NCBI RefSeq assembly: GCF_014356525.2
Contig: NC_052506.1
Location: 24,439,872-24,503,871 of the forward strand
Length of the DNA stretch: 64,000 nt
Direction: 5' to 3'
DNA from: Nilaparvata lugens
Lineage: Eukaryota; Arthropoda; Insecta; Hemiptera; Delphacidae
Of this stretch, positions 20,690-32,018 are shown piece after piece. A program made the position numbers and the translations under genes. The notes beneath the pieces were generated by a model. It made no database searches and was not told the DNA's origin. It saw nothing but the letters and a program-made list of their open reading frames with translations. How positions within the stretch are numbered: position 1 is the stretch's first letter; each line of letters begins with the position of its first letter.

Positions 20690-21012
20690 AATTGTGCTTC
20701 ATTTGTAGTTTCTTTTTATATAATTATGTTTTACTTTTATTCTTCATCTCTTTTCTCTGCCCCTCTATTTTTCTCTATTCTCTCTTCCTCCTGGATAGAG
20801 CTTTATGCTATCTATTAATTATAACAATCAATCTGTCATTTTCCAATTATCTACTAATTTCTCTTTTTCTTAATTGCATTAATACCATTTTGTTCATGTT
20901 ACTATCGTTTATTTTGTTTAATTATCTGAATGAATATTTTGTAATGATGTTTTTGTGCAATGGGTCTGTCGAGACCTAGCACACCATCAATAAAATCAAT
21001 CAATCAATCTCT
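20690..21012 (+). repeat. Second (CAAT)n-tailed retroposon end
   Basis: T-rich sequence followed by 'gggtctgtcgagacctagca' and 'ataaaatcaatcaatcaatc'. The tail is the same tetranucleotide as in the preceding fragment. The 95-codon frame at 20692-20979 is Leu/Phe/Ser-rich and follows from the T-rich composition, so I do not call it coding. Confidence 0.35.
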
Positions 21013-21684
21013 CTCTTTCTCATACAGCCACACACCAACTCTTAATTCACTCAGCGTGGCAGTAGATAGAAAATTGAACCCTCTATACTTGAAATATTGT
21101 AAAGCCTCAGCCAGCTCCAAATAAGTACGGTATAGAACTCTTTACATCTTATGTAAGATAGTATTTAAAATACTATGACAATTCATTGATCGAAAAAGGT
21201 TGTCATACTCAATATTAACCTGTTAAAAATAGAGACAAAAAATTGTGATTCAATTTCAGCTTCCTAAATAGAATTTCACACAAGTAGACAAAAATAATAT
21301 AAAAAAGTTCATTTTTATTGAATAAAAAATTGAAATATGTTTATTCTACAGCTAATATTTTTGTAGAGAAACACTGGTATTGAATTATTTTTCAGTACTA
21401 GCACTTTCTTGCTATAAGCTTTACCATTTTACTAATTCGAGGGCGCTGAATCCGAATCTGAAATCAAATTTTCGCTATCTCGATTTTTACGCGAATTCGA
21501 TTTTGGTAACTACACGCGCCCGGCCGGGAGAGCCTACACACTCACGGATTTCGCCCCGAGCCGAGCCGCGCCAGAAGCCCTGGACGGATTTGGCTCGGCT
21601 CGCAATTAAATCGCCTGCACACTCACGGATTTCTCGCGAGCCGAGCCGAGCCGAGCCAAATCCGTAGGTGTGTAGGGCCCTTAA

Positions 21685-22352
21685 CTAATTGAAAAAACAA
21701 AATAAAAACTTGTAGTACTTGAATTTAGTCTTTGAAATATGTTTAAGTTTTTAATAATAAAGGTTACTACAAGTTTTTATTTTGTTTTTCAATTTGTACA
21801 TTAGTAGCCCATATAAGTGAAGTGTTTTTAGTTTCAACTATTATTTCGTGCTGGAATTTTTCCAAACCTTTTTTTGCGTTGTAGATCTCTATATATTTAT
21901 CGTTCTGAGAGGTTGTACAAGAGAGAGATTCTAGGATGTACAAGAAGAGTTATAAGAGAAGTATATCAAGAGGAAGACGCACAAGAAAAGACATCGTCTT
22001 GATAGATCTATCACAAATCTTTCTTTACAATTTTTCAAATACTCTCTTATTACATTATCCAATGTTCTCTTATTCTGTGTTATATGGATTGATGATTGAT
22101 TATTATGTGAATTTGGATATCCAGCCCTAAGTTTTAAAATTTATTATGAAAGTAACTTAAACTACGCAACCTCTCAGACTTGAGACATTTTCAAACCCCG
22201 ATTTCTCAACGTCATTCTGGTCGAACTCTTGAGTCATTAATCGAAATAAAAAATAATACTCATTGTTCTGTAATAATAATTTCAGTGCCATGATTGGATT
22301 CTCTGGAAAGAATGGCATGACTCATTGCATCTATAGATGGCGAGGTCCAATT
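21685..22352. other. AT-rich DNA, nothing recognised
   Basis: A 'aataaaaacttgtagta'/'tactacaagtttttatt' inverted repeat (about 21700-21717 and 21764-21783) suggests a short hairpin. No coding was seen. Confidence 0.3.
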
Positions 22353-22426
22353 TGAACTGTCAGCAGTCCTTATGAACAACATCAGCGTTCACCATTCAAT
22401 CAAAGGCTGACAGTTTGAATCTCACT
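22353..22426 (-). repeat. CTGACAG-family repeat, inverted unit
   Basis: It reads 'aactgtcagcagtccttatg', 'aacaacatcagcgttcacca', 'ttcaatcaaaggctgacag', then 'tttgaatctcact'. This is the reverse orientation of the unit at 18996-19072, with the same order of landmarks. Confidence 0.6.
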
Positions 22427-25400
22427 TTAGTCGTGACCTGGCTAAGATTGAGTGATAACACGCTAATTTATGAGTAACAATTAGTGTGGCCCAGATTATA
22501 GAGTTAACATTCTGAAAGCAATTATTCAACTCATCTATCAACTATAATGTCGATCAGTCGATTGTCTTCACCTTTATGGTGTGCTTGATATCAGATTATT
22601 GAGTTGTGGCTGACTTGTCATAGTGCCATTATCGATGAATAGAATTGATGGTGAAGCGGGCAGAAGGAGGGGGGGAGTTGGGATTGGGAACATGGGAAGA
22701 GCAAGAGAGTAGGAATTAGTCCAAGAAGGTGACGGTGAAGAAGGAAGGTATTAGGAGACGTGGAAGCTTTGATTAATATCTTGGAAGAATAGAATAAGTT
22801 GGTGATGTCTAAAGACGAGCAACACAAAAAAAGAAGAAGAAGAAGAAAAAGGCGAAGAAGAAGAATAAGGTGATCAACAATAATAAACTTATTATTGCGT
22901 TGTTCAATAATGGTATGATAATAATTTATTCAAATTCTGGCGATTGAGCACGACTTGATGAGTTATATAAAGTTCTATGTGTTATAAATGTCTCATATTC
23001 CATTATAAATTTCACATAAAATATTATAATAAATTCACTCAATAATAATACAGTAATAATACACTCAATAGCTTCATCTGAAAATTGTTCACAATGAGAA
23101 CAATGCTAGTCCTCTCATGGAAAAATTCTACCAGATAATAACCATTAAACTACTAAATTGTTTAAATCAAATCAAGTTTCATTGTTCACATAGGCACTCA
23201 TCAAATAACTATAGGCTACATTTAAAAGCAGCAAAATATAAAATCAAATATTGAGAGAATATACCATCATGTATGATAAAAATAATAATGTGAACAATTA
23301 TTTTTTTATAGATGCCAGACTACTAAACTATGTTTTTATAGATCTCATAGAAATCACCGTAATCACAGCAGTGATACTGTCAGAGAAATTACGTCATTAA
23401 CAATAAAAGTAGAAAGATAATCCGCTTATAATAAGACGCTTTCCTGTCACTTTCACTCCTTTTATACCCTATTCTTACACTTTACCGCGAAGAATGTGTC
23501 TTAGGTAAAGAGAGGAAAAAATCACTTCACGCACATTGAACTCTTGTCATTCACAAAGCAAAGCAATCGCTGAAGCACTTTCTAGCTCTAACTATTTTAT
23601 TATAATACATACTACACTACTCACACTAAATTATACGATAGAAAAAAATAGCGTATCTTATGCTATCTTTTCTCTATGACTAAACTTATACTGTTATACT
23701 GTTGTATTTCTGTACTAGTACTATGGTAAAATACGATTTGGTAATATAATATAGGCCTACTAATAGTTATAGTAGTATATTCTAATGGTTATATGGTAAA
23801 ATACTATACTATAGTATACATAGAATAAAACGATCTGACTACAGTTTAAGTTTTCTCTGCTATGGTGTTATAGTAGCTCAGTACTATTCTAGCATCGGCT
23901 TTATACATAAAGTACAGACGTACCGTATACATATAACCTTTTTTACTCTAGCTTCATATCACTTGAAATGTGTGTGGGAAATGTAGATAGGTGGTTAAGC
24001 TACAACCATAGTCATCCATGAAATTGCCTAAATCCGACTACAATAAACACATATTCGTTCTGCTCGTAAGTTGTAACGATAAAACGGCGACGACTTTTAT
24101 TATTCGGCACATAAAGTGTAACGAGGTGTTGCATATAGAAACTGCTTTCGAAATAATGGTTGACTATATGGGAGAGAGAAGGAGCAGGGAGTGTAAGGTT
24201 TTCTGGGGGCTTATTGTTTAGGATAGTGTGGAATGTTATTCTATAGAAATTCAAAATCACTTTCGCTTGATTTTTAGGTTCACAGTGTGGTCGGCATTCA
24301 AGATACGACATGAATTAGCATTAACAGCAAGATAAAATTTTTGATTTCGTGTCGTTTGACGGACTTTCAGGTCATCATTCACTTCATCAATATTATTTTA
24401 GTATTCAGTTGATTAAAAACCAGTCTGGGTAATAGCTTCTTCAGTACGTTCAGTTTCCAATGCGCCAAGTTTACGTTGCTTTCAAAATGGCAAGTGGATA
24501 CAGGGATACAGTGTCATATATTCAATTCTGAAAATGTCAATAATACTTGCATATTACCATTGAAAAGAAAAAACCTAACCCCTCGACTTTTTCCAAAGCT
24601 TAACCTCAAACCTTCAATCGACTTCTCCCTAACCCATTCTCGCTCATCCTAATCCCCAACTCAACTAGTGTACAACAGTATAGCTGACAGTGTAGTAGTT
24701 GACCGAGCGAAGTGAGGTCTAAGTTTCAAGTTGACGGTTTTGCATTTCTCTTTAGATGTTTATATGCTCCACATTTACGGCGAAACGCGGCAATAAATTT
24801 TCATGAAATTTGACAGGTATGTTCTTTTTGGGATTTCGCGTCGACGTGAATATAAGATTTTTGAAATTTTGTATTTTAAGGATATTACAAAAGGAGGAGT
24901 CTCCTTCTAACGCCAATATTACCGTAAAAATCAGACTATGGAATTATTCATCATAAATCAGCAGTCGAGTGGATTATTAATTGCATGCTTTAACGCATGC
25001 AATTAATATCTCAATGTAACTTGGTAAAAAAGGTGTGTGGACTATTAATTACATGCGTCATTGCATGCAATGTTTATGCACTATTGAATTCACTACGAAT
25101 TAATTACCAAAATAACATGGTATTTCCTCTCCACCTTTCTGTGCTTTCTACTCGGGCTGGTCTGTTGCCAGTAGATATGTCTTTAGCTTTTGATGTTGGG
25201 ATTTTTGATACACCAATAGCCCAACAGCCATTATTCGTTTTCACACCGATATCTCGCCGACACGACATAGAGACAGGATTTACTTTGATAGACAGTATGA
25301 GAGGAGGCTGTGAATTATAGCATATTATGGTTAAAAATGTAGATAACCATTATGCTGTATTTTCTCTCTGGTATCAGCCTGCAACAAAACTTGATGGCAT

Positions 25401-25544
25401 GAGAATTTGACGTCTGGCTCAACGTACGATTTCTTTTAATATCTCAAGGAGTGGTCTAAATCTAAATAGGTACTTGACGAACTGAAAACTCGACGAATTC
25501 AGTTCTCTTGCGTGTTGTAGTCGATAATGAGACCACACTACTTT
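22427..25544. other. Long AT-rich stretch with few features
   Basis: A purine-rich run with GAAGAAGAAG repeats lies at 22655-22870. 22871-24698 is AT-rich with short TATAGT-type repeats (23690-23830) and no recognisable gene. The two opposite-strand frames near 24012-24311 overlap each other and show no family features. The dispersed repeat at 24699-25305 is listed separately. Confidence 0.35.
24699..25305 (+). repeat. Dispersed repeat copy (GACCGAGCGAAGTGAGG family), uninterrupted
   Basis: It starts 'tagttgaccgagcgaagtga' and runs through 'gacggttttgcatttctctt', 'tacggcgaaacgcggcaata', 'tcatgaaatttgacaggta', the 'cgcgtcgacg' block and repeated 'gcatgcaat' words to 'tcgccgacacgacatagaga'. 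It is the intact counterpart of the interrupted, inverted copy at 1420-2520. The 107-codon frame at 24997-25320 lies within the repeat and is not a host gene. Confidence 0.65.
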
Positions 25545-25800
25545 AAACTGTTAACATTTCTTATGAATAAAATCAATGTTTTTCATTCAATCAATCTTGA
25601 CAGTTTGTAGTGAAACTCGCTATAGTTGTGGTCGCCTGACAGCGGTCCTTATAAATATAACAACGCTGCTTCCCATTCAAACAAAACTGACAGTTAAAAG
25701 TGAATCTCAGTATGTTGCTGTCAGCGTATCAGTGTTTCTTACAAAGTAACACCAATGCGTCTCATTGAAACTATACTGACAGTTTATAAGTGAAGTGTAA
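25545..25800 (-). repeat. CTGACAG-family repeat, three tandem units
   Basis: Units start near 25548 (CTGTTAAC), 25636 (CTGACAGCGG) and 25718 (CTGTCAGCG), giving spacings of 88 and 82 bases. Each has 'ccttat/tcttat', an 'aacaccaatg'-type middle, 'cattcaa' and 'ctgacagtt..aagtga'. The units differ from one another by many substitutions, so the array is old. Confidence 0.6.
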
Positions 25801-26644
25801 CTCGTTGAGCATGGGATTTAAGTTGCGACCAGCTGGTGGCTTCTCTCTAGACTCAAGACTCTACTACTACTCCTTATCAGAAGTAACAACGTAACTTACA
25901 GCCGGATTGCGCACGCAAACCCAACAAAATCCGGCTGCTACTTCACTACTTGGACTTTGGACTTTGTTGTCAGTACAGGGTGAGAACAAAAGTGACGGCT
26001 TCTGTTACGCCTCCTTCTCACACTCCAACACCCCCTGTTGGGAGGGTACCCATTGCAACACTACCCCCCTCCCACCGACATACTAAACACGAAGCCTCAC
26101 TTCTACGTTAGTCTTTGTCCTAATTTAAAACTATTGTTCTTTCTGCATTTATTTATATAGCACTATAAAGCGTGAATGTGAGAGTATAATAATGTATAGT
26201 GTGTACTGTATAGTGTATAATGTGAGAGTGAGTGGTTGCTAGTCTTTTCTTTTTCTTTCTTCATTTATTCATGCATTCAAAAATAATTAAAGTGATATTC
26301 ATTCCTGGTTGCAAACGTGGAGTATTGTATACTTCCAGCAAATAGTATTTTTTATTCCAATTCACAAATTTCATTCTAATAAAACCTACCAGTATTTATT
26401 TTATCAATCTTCTATTAATTATTTTCTATATTAATGAGCTGTGTGTTTTTGTTTCTCTTATTGACTCTGATTGTAAATATTGTGAGTTTGAATAAATAAA
26501 ATTTTAATTTTAATTTGAAAGCGTCTGAGTCGTTTATCTCATTTATACAATTGTTGTATTATCACACGCATATCAATCGGTTGATCACGTTGTTTCTGTG
26601 TAAGTGTTAGAAATGAATCAATTTAAAAAATTGAATTTAACGTG
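25801..26644. other. Mixed region with a GC-richer stretch at 25890-26100
   Basis: 25890-26100 contains 'agccggattgcgcacgcaaa' with a partial echo 'aaaatccggctgctac', and C-rich runs. Nothing in it recurs in the window. 26100-26644 is AT-rich. No gene was recognised. Confidence 0.3.
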
Positions 26645-26845
26645 AAAAATTAAGGACTGAAATTTTTTTGAAGTGGAGAACTACAAGACGTATTTTGGAC
26701 GATGTGTAACCTTATCTAAATTTGGGAGAGGATTAGCACAAGGTTACCTTATTTTTCTTCCCTTATCATTTCGATGATGTAGGCCTATGTATGTAGAAAA
26801 AATATATAATTTAAAATTCTTTGTATGAATGATTGAATGAATGAA
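26645..26845 (+). repeat. Retroposon 3' end, copy 2
   Basis: It shares 'gaactacaagac', 'tttgggagaggattagcaca', 'aggttacctta' and 'tatcatttcgatgatgta' with 4855-5015. It ends with GAATGAATGAAT-type repeats near 26830-26845, a plausible degenerate tail. Confidence 0.5.
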
Positions 26846-27296
26846 TTTCGAAATCATTATCCTAAATATTTTCAAATTCAAGAAGTGACATGAGAAGCTT
26901 CAAAGCTGAGATCTATTTATTCTGTTAACTTATTCATTGGTACAGTGAAAAATCATTTAATGATCGGGAGAGAAGCACCCTAATACATCATCACCTCTTT
27001 CTTCTCCAACATCAAGGTTATTTACCAAATCAGGGTTTTGTTTGTTATGTGTTGTTTCTCACATCAATAAAGAATTTCATCCAATTATGAAGTTCTACAA
27101 TGTAAACATAACCTTGAAAGTCAATTCAATAATCTCAAAATTCAACTTAAGAAGTAAAATATTTTATCATACTTTTGGGAAATGGAATATTGAAATTATT
27201 TATTTGGAAGAGATGATGTAATGGTTTGAAGATTATTTGACCAGTCACGTAGGCCTGTCCTGTATACTGATGTAACTGTGAGTTTATCTCAATATT

Positions 27297-27720
27297 GAAG
27301 TATGATAAGAAGAAGAAGGAGAACGACAAGAAGAAGGGGAAGGAGACGAGGAACTGAAACAAGTAGTAGAGCAACAAGAAGAAAAAGAATAAGGAGAAAA
27401 GAGCAAGAGAATGGAGGATGACAAGAAGAAGATGGAGGAAGAGGAGAACGAGGAGATGAAGAGGAAGGACGAGAAAGAGAAGAAGGAGGAGAAGAAAAAG
27501 AGGAATGACGAGAAAGAGAAGGAGGAGAAGAAGAAGGGCGAGAAAGAGAAGGGAGAGGAGAAGAAGAATAATTATAAAAAGAAGAAGTAGAAGAAGGAAA
27601 CACAGTAACACAGAAGAAGTAGGAGAAGGGGAGAGTACAAATTATAAGAAGATGGAAGAGAAAAAATAATCATACAAGATAGGAGAATGAAAAGAAAAAG
27701 ACAATGATACATCAACAGCA
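27297..27720. repeat. Purine-only tract 1 (GAAGAAG/GAGGAGA)
   Basis: More than 400 bases with almost no pyrimidine on the plus strand, built from irregular GAAGAAG, GAGGAG and GAAAGA units. Open frames on the minus strand here (27147-27611 and 27289-27603) are Leu/Ser/Phe-rich translations of CTT/TCC repeats and are not genes. Confidence 0.85.
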
Positions 27721-28307
27721 TATAAGGTTTCAACATATGGATGACAGTAGAATGATGGATAGCTGCTTGTGTTGGTTAGTGGTGAAGGGGGGTGTAGAGA
27801 GGACCCGTCCTCCCCTCACAGAGTGGCCTATGAATCTAATCCACGACCACTAAGCGGCGATGAAAAAACTGTCAGCCATAATTTTATTACGATTTATGTG
27901 TTCTACTTATTTGCAGCGCGTAATAGTACGTGCGAGAGTGAGAAGGAAAGGAATTTGAAACAATATAGAAAAAAATAGAAAGGAGGAACAAGGAGGAATT
28001 GAGGTGAGAAGAATAGGAGAAGAGTAAGCAATAAAAAGTTTTTTGCAGGAGAGAAAGCTGGAAAGTGAGAAGGAGAGGGGTATGAGGGATAGGAAGGAGG
28101 AAAAAAGAGGAAGAGAGGTTAAAGGAATAGGGGAGAAGATGCTTTGTGCAGGATAGAAAGCTGGATGTTGTGAGGGAAGTTGAAGACATGATTATTCTAG
28201 AGTGAAAAAAAGAATGAACGGTTAGATGTGGACCAGAAGAAATGCAATTCATTAACAAGAGATTTTTAATGGTGGGTAAATGTTATTGGAGGTTCATAGA
28301 ATAGAAC
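27721..28307. other. Short mixed segment then purine-rich DNA
   Basis: 27721-27930 is of ordinary composition with a GC-richer 'ggacccgtcctcccctcaca'. 27930-28260 returns to purine-rich sequence. The frames on either strand show no family motif. Confidence 0.35.
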
Positions 28308-28540
28308 TATAGTACCCTTCAAATAATTAATAAAATATTAAAAAACAAGAATACAAATTGTAACGTAACTACTAGTTTCTGTGATCACACCATAGTCAGG
28401 TTATAAAAATAAAATAAAAATTATAGAAAAAAAAAGATTTTTATAACTTGACGATGGTGTAATCACCGAAACTAGTAGTTACATTACAATTTGTATTCTT
28501 GTTTTTTAATATTTTATTAATTATTTTGAAGGGTACTATA
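28308..28540. mobile_element. 233-bp palindromic MITE with TA flanks
   Basis: The arms 28308-28410 and 28437-28540 are nearly complementary: 'tatagtacccttcaaataat' pairs with its complement at the right end, and 'aaaacaagaatacaaattgt', 'aactactagtttc' and 'ttataaaaat' all pair. The loop is A-rich (28411-28436). The ends can be read as TA plus TAGTACCC, consistent with a Tc1/mariner-type (Stowaway-like) MITE. It sits inside a purine-rich region. Confidence 0.8.
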
Positions 28541-28599
28541 ATTATATTTCATAAATACAAACAAGTAGCCCAGAATTCCCAAAAATATCTTCTTCCCAA

Positions 28600-29341
28600 A
28601 TTTTGATGAACAAAAGTTCCAAAGAAAGAATGAGGTTGAAAATTTAGTTAATTTCGGGAGTCATTGTTGTAAGCTTCTGTATGTGGGGAAAAAGGAGGTA
28701 AGATGAAATGAAAGTGAGAGACATTGAAGTTGAAAAATGAGAATGTTTGAAAAACAAGAAAGAGTTATAACGAAACAAGTTTGAGGAAGTAGAAGCCATA
28801 AATGTGAGGGTAAGAAAGGTGGAAATAGAATAATGAAGGTGTGTGGGACAATAGCGATTAAACAATAATTTCGGAAGATATTACAAAAAAATAGTTATCT
28901 GAATGATGGAAGATAGAGGAGATGAATTTTCAATCTCTAGATTTGAACGAAGACAAGGGTATTCAAAACAAAAATTATTGAAATGAGAGAAATGAGAAGA
29001 GCAACCTAAGGTGGGAAGAGAATTAGAGATCCTCTAAATTATTATAGAATTGGAGAATGAAAAGGAGAAGAAGAGGGTATGAGAGGGGAAGATTATGCAT
29101 TGTTAAGGTTTAGGATGTGATGGAAAGAAGAGAAGAAAGTAAATAATTCAACCTCAGAAAGAATGGGTATGAAGGAAGTAATGTTTGATAGGAAATGTAG
29201 GAAAAAAGAAATCAAGACAGAAAAGAAACTCGAATAAATCAATGAAAATGAGAGAAAAGAAGGTTTAAGTAGAAATGAGTGTTCAGAAGGGAAGAAGGGT
29301 TGAGAGGAAAGAGAAGGGAAAAAATCATGATGGAATGAGGA
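28600..29341. repeat. Purine-rich tract 2
   Basis: About 740 bases dominated by A and G on the plus strand (GAAGAGAA, GGAAAGTGAG, AAAGAAGG) with scattered T and few C. Minus-strand frames here are Ser/Phe/Leu-rich artefacts. Together with 27297-27720 and 27930-28260 it forms a 2-kb purine-biased domain split by the MITE. Confidence 0.65.
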
Positions 29342-29975
29342 TGGCCCCATGAATAACAGTGATTTATCCTACTTAGGTCCGGAAATTCGGAAGGGGGCAA
29401 AAGCCTTCCACGGAAAAGTGTTTACGAGAATATTGTTCCTGATTAATCATTAAAAAGAAATGGATGTGCGATAAACTTGAAAGTTACACCTCTTCCACTC
29501 TCTCTTTATCTCTCCATCACTCTCTCTCTCTCACTCACTCTCTCTCTTTTCTATCCTTTTTATCTCGCTCGCGCTCTCTGTCTCCCCCTTTCGCTTCGAC
29601 ATCACCCTGATTTTTTATTTTATCGGCAGAAACACATCAATCATTTCTCGAATGCAATCACTCATCTCGTTCGTAAATTTGCACTTTTTCGAAATATAAC
29701 TAGTGGAATATTTGTTTTGGTTCGAAGATTCAGTGTCTTTTCCAGATTACTTTCGTGATTTCGATATCGGGGGTCATCCGATATGATTGATTGAGTTTTT
29801 TCAATCTCGGGAAGGGCCATGTTGACATACTTGGTCGTTTCCACCTCCTTTATTAGTCTTATATTAATTAGTTTCGGAAAGTCAAATTACAGGTTGAGTC
29901 TTTCAGCGGCTGTAGCTCTATAGATTAAAATTGTGTATCTATATTATTCAACTGTGGATATAATAACAAATCATA
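29342..29975. other. Mixed region with (CT)n run
   Basis: 29380-29420 has a GC-richer 'ggaaattcggaagggggcaa'. 29485-29600 is a CT-rich microsatellite (CTCTCT, CACTCACT). The strand bias thus flips from purine to pyrimidine within 150 bases. No gene was recognised. Confidence 0.4.
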
Positions 29976-30260
29976 TAAATTGATCGGGAAAGAACAACAG
30001 GCATGGCCCAAAACTATTCTTTTCCAAAATTTTGATAATTATGTCCTACGTTCAATTTTTGTCCAAAAATAATCTATATGAGCTAGAAATTATGAATTTA
30101 GAAGGTTATATCACCAAATTCTAGTCGAATTATATTGCTGGAATAGTGCAGCTACAGTGTGGCAGAAGCGTTTCATTGGAGATAAATTATTAGTAGTTTC
30201 TACAATGAACTAGAAATGAGTGATTCCCTTAACATATTACGACATAGATCAACATCAAAA
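29976..30260 (-). repeat. Minus-strand retroposon fragment
   Basis: 'ttgatcgggaaagaacaaca' and 'ggcatggcccaaaact' followed by AT-rich sequence match the family at 7985-8170. The AAAT tail itself is not evident. Confidence 0.35.
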
Positions 30261-30766
30261 TTATATTCAGATTTAAAATGAACCAGTTCAAGAACAGTAG
30301 CTTAGTTTTTATTTGTTATTGCGGATGATGCCCGAATGAGTGTTTTGCTTGTGCTTGGGTAGTGGAAGGATGAGATGATCAAACGTTCATGCCTACTGGC
30401 GGGATTCGAGGTCAAGACCGACCAGGTAGCGCTTAGCAGACTGAATGTTGTAACGAGGCGTTACCACCCTTCATTGAATAGAGTTATTTTTCTAAATTTC
30501 ATGTTGTTTTGTGAAAACTTCTATTTTCCAAACATTCGATCAACTAAATGGGGTCCTGTCTCAATTAATTCATATAATTGGAGTTCTTCTGTTAGCGTAT
30601 ATTAAAATTATCACAAGTTTGTCAGTAGAAGGATAGAAAACCGTTCAGAAATAGGCTTCCTGTTCCACCTGATTGTGAAATAGATCTTTCGCCTTCTAGC
30701 AAAGTCCTGTCAAGAGTACAGCCGATCAAAAGTCAATCTCTTTCTTAGAGCCTGTTTTTAAAATTA
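30261..30766. other. Unassigned sequence
   Basis: It includes a GC-richer block at 30385-30475 and a 76-codon frame (30375-30605) with no recognised motif. Confidence 0.25.
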
Positions 30767-31050
30767 TATTCGGGTGGCTCATTGGAGTAAGTGATAACGC
30801 ACCGGTCTAATAATCAAGAGAACCCGAGTTCGAATCTCGACCGGGGCAAAACGTTTTGACCACAGCACAATCACATAGATGACCGTCACATAGATCACAT
30901 AGATCTCTTTCGGAGGAGACGATAATTCGTCGGTCCCGATTACCTAAAAAAAGTAGACGTCATCTCTAATTATCATCCCTCTCACTCATTACCCACGCAC
31001 AAGCATAAGAGCTTATGTGGACATCACTCTCAGTACTAAAAAAATTAAAT
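30767..31050 (+). mobile_element. tRNA-derived SINE, full-length-looking copy
   Basis: The head has an A-box-like 'gggtggctcattggagtaag' and a B-box 'gagttcgaatctcg' about 45 bases later, then 'accggggc'. The body includes 'ggaggagacgataattcgtc', 'ggtcccgattacc', 'cattacccacgcacaa' and 'catcactctcag', and it ends in A7 plus 'ttaaatta'. The last 85 bases recur at 60883-60970, which shows a dispersed family. SINEs of this design are copied by LINE machinery, but no partner LINE can be assigned. Confidence 0.65.
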
Positions 31051-31764
31051 TACTGTACTAGAATTCATTCAAAAATAATAATGATCCTTCTATAAAGGAT
31101 AGCCCATTATTCTCAAAATCTCGAGGTTTTCATGTTTGTCACATTATATCAATTCCCAGAAAACTTTTACTTCGATGAGTTGTGAATGAAACTCATTGAT
31201 TGCATTTGGTGACATCATTACACCCAAAAGAGACAATGAACAGACACAGCTTAGTGCATAGATATTTTGTAAGTGGAATGGGATGGAATCAAGAAGCTAC
31301 AAACTTTAGTAATGGAGTCACAATGATAAGTTTCCACTAGAACTGCGGAATGCCAAACAGCAAATAGAACTTCCCTCCGCCAGTCAGTTACTCTACTCCT
31401 GTTTACTTATTCCTCTCTCCATCTAACTATCCTTATTCTCCACTTCATCTCACATCTTTCTCCGCTTATTTGCCACTTCATCTCCCACCTTTCATCGGCA
31501 CATTTGCAACCATTCTCCACTTTCTGACATCGTGCGGATGTCAAGGAACACTGCGACAAACAAGTGGAGAAGCGGTGCGAATATTGCAATACTGTCAAGA
31601 AATTGTGGGCCAAACTCAAAGTGAAGACAGAAGACATTTCGTGATTCCGTGTCGGAGCGCCATTTTGGACCCACCAGTCACAGTCGCTCCGTAATTTAAA
31701 CTTAATCCCGCTTGTTTCAACTTGTTTGAAGATTGTTTCGTGAGTCGTCCGATGTTCACTCTAA
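31051..31764. other. Unassigned sequence with overlapping short frames
   Basis: 31470-31700 is GC-richer and open in several frames on both strands at once, which is typical of stop-poor composition rather than of a gene. No family motif was seen. Confidence 0.25.
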
Positions 31765-32018
31765 ACTGCCAGCGTTGTTCCCAATAGAAAGCATTGGTCT
31801 CGAACATGAGGATTTCTGTCAGCTTGAACTACGTCAAAGTGAGTTGAGATTCACCCTGATCTGACAGTATCATTGAATGGGTGACGCTGATCTCCGATCA
31901 CAACAAATATTGACACTTTCAACGAAGTCGAAGTGTGTCGAGATTAACTTAGAACTGTCAGCATTGTTTTAATAGGAAGCATTAGTGTTGATCATAAGGA
32001 ATGCTGACAGTTTGCAGC
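31765..32018 (+). repeat. CTGACAG-family repeat, three tandem units
   Basis: Units start near 31766 (CTGCCAGCG), 31861 (CTGACAGTA) and 31955 (CTGTCAGCA), with spacings of 95 and 94 bases. The third unit is almost identical in its core to 18996-19072 ('gaagcattagtgttgatcat', 'aaggaatgctgacagttt'). The first two have decayed. Confidence 0.6.

Larger units (their letters stand above)
19712..21680. mobile_element. TTAA-flanked foldback element with nested insertions
   Basis: The ends pair: 'agggccctactacacaccta' on the left and, on the right, the complement of 'gggccctacacacctacgga', each continuing into 'gatttggctcg'. TTAA flanks both (19708-19711 and 21681-21684), the signature of piggyBac-type insertion. 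A second inverted pair lies inside (about 19850-19945 against 21425-21510, sharing 'tctgaaatcaaa'). The right end repeats 'cactcacggattt' and 'gccgagccgagcc' words, forming a GC-rich terminus (21510-21680). No transposase was found, so it is non-autonomous. The interior was invaded by (CAAT)n-tailed retroposons. Confidence 0.6.

Noticed and set aside
27147..27611. 154-codon minus-strand open frame rich in Leu
   Set aside because: It is a translation of GAAGAAG/GAGGAG repeats on the opposite strand, with no complexity or motif, and overlaps a second such frame.
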